From: Coriaria nepalensis
Taxonomy: Eukaryota; Streptophyta; Magnoliopsida; Cucurbitales; Coriariaceae
Assembly (NCBI GenBank): GCA_027186245.1
Contig: CP114482.1
Span: 439,001 to 503,000 of the forward strand
Direction: 5' to 3'
Length of the DNA stretch: 64,000 nt
In this document: piece by piece, positions 59,303 to 64,000 of the stretch
Layout of the letters: every line of letters starts with the position of its first letter
How positions within the stretch are numbered: the stretch's first letter is position 1
Notes under the pieces: generated by a model
Database searches by the model: none
What the model saw: the letters and a program-made list of their open reading frames with translations, nothing else
What the model was told of the DNA's origin: nothing
Position numbers and translations under genes: made by a program

Positions 59303-62300
59303 ATGGAAAACTCTAAACCTCTCTCCTTCTTCCAAGATATCAGATCCAGAGAGCTTCATGGCTTCAGAGGTTCACGTCTAGATCTCTATCTCTTTCTCTC
59401 ACATTCAGATCTCACTGTGCTCGATACATTTATCTTACATTTCGAAAATCTTCTGATTTCAGCTCGGAAACGTCCGTTTATAAGCGATATAGCGTCGGAT
59501 TTTAGCGAAATTGGAGCAATATCCATTAACGAGCAATCTCCTCCTCTGGCTGCCTCTTTCTGCAAGGTAATTTTACTTTTCTGTCAGGATTCTTCTATAA
59601 CCCTTATATAGCGTTTAGCATTTGGCAATCGAGGACTAGAAATTTCACAAACCCTATGATTTTGCAGACAATTCAAAACTCGCACATTCTTGCCGTGGCT
59701 GATGAGGATGGATATGTCAACTTGTTCGATACTCGTCACAAATTTTCTTCCGGTTCATCTTTCTCAACTTACTATGAGAATGGAGGTATCTCCGCTTTCT
59801 GTTTCCTCGGTCATTGATTAAGGATTTAGATATATATGTTAGTTGTTGGTCTCCATCTTTGTGATGTGTTACTGGTTTACAGAGAGAGGTAGGGTTTCCA
59901 GTTGGCTAGCCCATGAAAATTCTGTTTTCGATGTTTGTTGGGTTAAGGTACTTCCCGACTCTTAAGTTTTTTTCCCTATTTTACTATTCTTAATGTTACC
60001 CAAATTCTACTGCAACTCTGCAATTCATTTTTCTGTGAGGTTTAGCTTTTAACATCCGAACTAAGATCAATCGTAGTTGTTTGTACTTTGTACGCTCTTT
60101 GCTTTAATGTGCATAAGTTGAGTTTTTCCTACTTGAATTGTTTCCTATTCTTAATTATTTCGAATCTAATTTCATTATTGATTCAAGAAAATGAAAGGGA
60201 TGTATCTACCTGGAATCGTATAAGAGATGCTTCCCCTTCAATTAAATACAAGTTACGGTGCATGATACGCCACAGCTAAACATGGTTAGAGACAAATTAT
60301 GTGGCAACTCTATCTTAGGTTGCTTCATCAAAATTAAACTTACAGATTTGTTCTCTTTTTGTTGATTTTTTTTTTCCATCTCTCTGTATAGCACTTATCA
60401 ATTATTTTCTGACATTAATCCCTTCCAGCAAGGTACCCAAGTTCTAACAGCTGCCGGTGACCAAAGTGTAAGTAATATCGGAAGTCAGTCCAAGTTAGCA
60501 TGTCTCTTTGGTTGTTCTCTTTAGTGTTTGCCAAAAAATAATAAAAGTGGCATTTTATACTGGATTTCTTGGATAATTAATCTGAAATTGCATTAAGGCT
60601 GTTTAACTTGATATACCATCCCCTCCCGTTGTTACAGATGAAGGTATGGGACATTGAAGAGAAAAAATGCATGGGATTTTTGCATAGGCACACAGGCAGT
60701 GTTAAATCCATATGTCCACATCCGACTAATCTCAGTACGCTTTTTCCCTTTAATTTCGGAATTGTGAGAGTTGTCTACTCTCAATCAACTCTCAATAGTG
60801 TGAATGATTGACTTTTGTTATCTGGTAGATTTGATTGTCTCCGGTTCACGAGATGGGTCTTTTGCTCTTTGGGACTTAAGATCCAATTCCGGTTCCAAAT
60901 TTAGGAGTGGTAAAATCTGTATAAGGTGTGTAGGTTCACTGTATTTTACTCTTTTGTGGATTATTGTTTTGCTTTTATGAATTTTTCTTTCAAAACACAT
61001 GGGTTTTCAATTTTGTATTTATTATTGCTGAACTACTTTGGTAGCCCGACTGCTGTGGTTAATGGAGCTCATCTTCTTCCTCAAACAAAGCATGGTAGAC
61101 GTCAAAAGGTCTGTTTTATTTCTGATAATGTTTCGTGTTGAATTATTTTGTACTCTGTTGAGATTTCTTTGCTGTTTCAGGTTGCTTCAATGAGCGTTAC
61201 ATCTGTTCTTTTTCTAAAAAACGAGCTCTCCATTGCTACGGCTGGAGCAGCTGACAGGTATGTGAGACATTTGCAATGATATGAACTAGATGCAACCATG
61301 TAAGATTTCCTGGTCAAGTGCTATGTCATACTAATGAGACTGATCTTTCTACTTGGATTTTTGGTTCATTTCAGCACTGTGAAATTATGGGATACAAGAA
61401 ATATGAAAACTGCAGTCAATCAGGCAGGCCCTCAGACCAAGTCCATTGACAAGGTATGTTCACATTGTGCTACGTAGTTCTAGCTGAGGGCTGCATTGGT
61501 AGGATGTTTCATTCGAAATAGCAAGCTCACTGTACCATCTTGATTTCTCATGTACTAAGTTTAGATGCGGGAGGCTTGAACTTTATAAATTTATCTTTCT
61601 TGATTTATGACCAAAATTTCATAAAAAGATGATATGGAAGAAATTTATATTTCCAAGAATCCATAGTTTAACGTTTATTCAAAGACTTCAAAAGCATGTT
61701 AAGCTCCTGTCTTGCCAATTGCTTATGTTTCGTTCTCCTTTCAGGAAAGGTCACATGGTATTTCTAGCTTGTCTCAAGATCAGAATGGAGTGTTTCTCGC
61801 AGCATCATGCTTGGACAATAGGTATTTTAGCTGTCTTGATCAGATCGCCAGCATTTGTGTATAAACTTCTCCAGAATCATGTCTTACAACATCTGACGTG
61901 GTGCTGTTATGCATTTTGAACCTCATTTTCAGAATTAACTTCGACTTTATCTCTCTCTATCAGAATATATTTGTACAACATACTTCAACTGGAAAAGGGT
62001 CCTGTAAGTTCTTTCTCTGGAGGCCAAATAGAGTCCTTTTACATAAAGGTGACTACTGCTTTTTGCAAATCGATAAATTCGTTCTTCATTGCTCAGCGAA
62101 TAATCTGCATAAAAAAAAAAAACTCTTCTGATGTTTGCAATTGCAGTCAGCAATCAGCCCCGACGCTGCCTACATTTTGAGTGGTTCTAGCAACGCAACT
62201 GCCTACATTTGGAAGGTTAGTCTTTTTCACAATAACTTTCGTGAATTTTAGTTTACCCTTGATTACCATATAATGCTACTGTTCATGTCAAATCAGGTAA

Positions 62301-63152
62301 ACAAACCACATGAGGACCCGATCGCATTGAAAAATCATGATGGCGATGTCACGGCAGTGGACTGGTATTTACAGAATTTCCTCTTCTTCTTTGTAAAATG
62401 AACTCTACATGAAGAATTCTCAAGTTCAATGGTCTTAAGCATTTCTCAAGTCTAAAACCATTTCCCTGGATTTCTTTCCAGGTGCGCATTTGATATTGGG
62501 AAGTTTGCAACCACTTCAGATGACTTCACAGTATGCAAAATACTTGACTCACGTTCTTCTATATTTTACTTTCTCCTACTTAACCATCTGACTCCAATCA
62601 TATCCTGTCATCTGCAAGCTCCGGTTATGGAATACTCAAAATACTCAAAACACACAGTGTTCACAAAAAAATTCCCCTTCTTCGAAAGCAAAGGCAGTAA
62701 TGCCACTTTCTACTAGGGAATCTAGAAATCTTTTAAGCAACGACCAAACTGACGATGAAGCTTTTCACAAAAGTGTTTATTCGAACCCGATCACAGAACC
62801 CAAATTCAGCACTCCCGGAGCCCAGAAAAAACTATTCTTATCAGATACTGACCACTTGAATGGAACCATGGATAAGACTCCTCAAACCAATAGCCTACAT
62901 TTTGAAACACAGAAGAGAAGATTATTCTCAGATACTAGTTTGAATGAAACCTTAGAGAAGAATTCTGAAGATGCATTTCATAGTCCATCAGCTGATTCGA
63001 AGAAGACGAGATTTTGTTCAGATACTGATCACTTGAGTGAAGCCTTTGAAAAGACTCCTGAAGCTTCATTAAAGAGCCCATCTTCTGTCTTAAACCCGCC
63101 TTCTTCAGTGAAGAGGAAAACCATCCAAGATTACTTTCTTGCAGCTTCATAA
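59303..63152 (+). CDS. CDT2: CDT2/DTL-like WD40 protein (denticleless homolog), CUL4-DDB1 substrate receptor
   Basis: CDT2 is the receptor of CRL4 ubiquitin ligases that recognises PCNA-bound substrates such as CDT1 during S phase. Exons: 59303-59369, 59463-59566, 59668-59785, 59883-59947, 60429-60467, 60638-60734, 60829-60925, 61045-61108, 61181-61257, 61375-61453, 61745-61821, 61964-62048, 62147-62215, 62297-62364, 62482-62530, 62619-63152 (1689 nt, 562 aa plus stop). It begins [18 protein letters not shown], the plant family start. A seven-bladed WD40 propeller follows, with [82 protein letters not shown] and TTSDDFTLRLWN. FDTR, WDLR and WDTR are WDxR-type DDB1-binding motifs. The C-terminal 175 residues are disordered, carry three SDT-centred repeats, and end [13 protein letters not shown], resembling a PCNA-binding PIP box. 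Confidence 0.94.
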
Positions 63153-64000
63153 TGCAACCGTTCGTTTTATTGATTATTGCTGCTGTGTCTGCTACTTCCA
63201 ATCACAAATGCCTGTATGAGTAAGTGTCTAAGTGAATTCCTTGATTCTACATGTTTAATTGGTTTTTTGTTTTCTGATTTTTCGTTTGGCACTAGTAACA
63301 ATTTAACTTAGTTTGTGTTGCTCTGTCTTGTGCAGGATTGTCTCTCGAAATGTACAGATGGAGGATTCTTTGTTGAAAAATATTCTCTTTTCATTTAGTA
63401 AATGAATAGGAAGCAAAATATTAATCAAACGTCTAGAAATATACACAACTAGATTGAACTTGTAAAGTTCTGTTGGGTCGATATTGTTAGAGGCATTCGC
63501 GTGGGCCTATGGCTAGGTGGGCATTTTGCTTGAAGTTTCAGTTGGCCCATTCTACTCAACGCCGGGTCACTAAGATTTCTTTCACCCAGGCTCAAACAAC
63601 AGTCCACGATATCATTGGACAAGCAAGCCCGCGCTCAAGGTACAAATTCTGTCTGTTTTTTGGGTCATTTTTTAGATTCACTCTATCAATAGTAAGATCC
63701 GGTGATTATAATTGATATAATAAGTAATGTGATATCGAAGTTGATAATTATAATTATAATTAATCGATTTATAATAAATAAGTTATCTAAAAAGTTTTAC
63801 TATGTCGAAATTGGTATAGTCATTACATATGATAAGCATCGTGCTTTTTTCAGGGAGAGAATACTTATAACATGATACCTCTTGGCTCTGTACGATGAAT
63901 ATTACAAAAGTACTTAGTTCAGCTCGCCTTTATCCTGGTTGAGATAACATGCATGGATTTGTAGACTGCCGTATCCTATTATTATTTCCGGACCATCAAT
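63153..64000. other. Downstream of CDT2, no gene seen
   Basis: Probably the CDT2 3' UTR to about 63420, then AT-rich DNA. A 68-codon frame at 63509-63715 has no family features. Confidence 0.5.

Overview
The window is nuclear DNA of a flowering plant, almost certainly a eudicot. The evidence is AT-rich intergenic DNA, many short GT-AG introns, Ty1/copia retrotransposons, and plant-type genes such as a chloroplast half-ABC transporter and a SIAMESE-type CDK inhibitor. I cannot name the species. No tRNA, rRNA, CRISPR array or bacterial-type operon was seen. Gene models below come from reading splice sites by eye, and in every multi-exon gene the reading frame closes exactly across all exons.

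Layout. (1) 1-11083, minus: N-terminal half of nuclear pore membrane protein GP210/NUP210, 14 exons, running off the left edge; its intron 4 holds an old, broken Ty1/copia element (4332-9315). (2) 11963-12193, plus: a small acidic ORF with one in-frame stop. (3) 13100-18322, minus: complete 18-exon ABCB26/TAP-like chloroplast ABC transporter (696 aa). (4) 19615-21785: a palindromic inverted repeat of about 2.2 kb. Both arms are decayed copies of the gene for NRPD2/NRPE2, the second-largest subunit of RNA polymerases IV and V. (5) 23910-26771, plus: GPI transamidase subunit GPAA1 (708 aa). (6) 27636-27760: a cluster of E2F-type sites with no gene attached. (7) 31878-32198, minus: SIAMESE-RELATED CDK inhibitor with a TATA box and E2F sites upstream. 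(8) 36685-57834, plus: a giant acidic protein (34 exons, about 3755 aa) built by tandem duplication of exons, with a young, almost intact Ty1/copia element in intron 14 (43219-48148). (9) 58625-58985: GC-rich tandem repeat of about 148 bp. (10) 59303-63152, plus: CDT2/DTL-like WD40 substrate receptor of CUL4-DDB1 ligases (562 aa) with E2F sites just upstream. The remainder is AT-rich intergenic DNA with microsatellites.

How it fits together. The genes are mostly unrelated housekeeping neighbours. Two of them (the SMR inhibitor and CDT2) act in cell-cycle control and carry E2F-type promoter sites. The most unusual items are the NRPD2-derived palindrome, which if transcribed would fold into a long hairpin matching a core gene of RNA-directed DNA methylation, and the giant gene. 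The giant gene shows two layers of exon duplication: a ten-unit array with a period of about 409 bp, and a later multi-exon segmental duplication.
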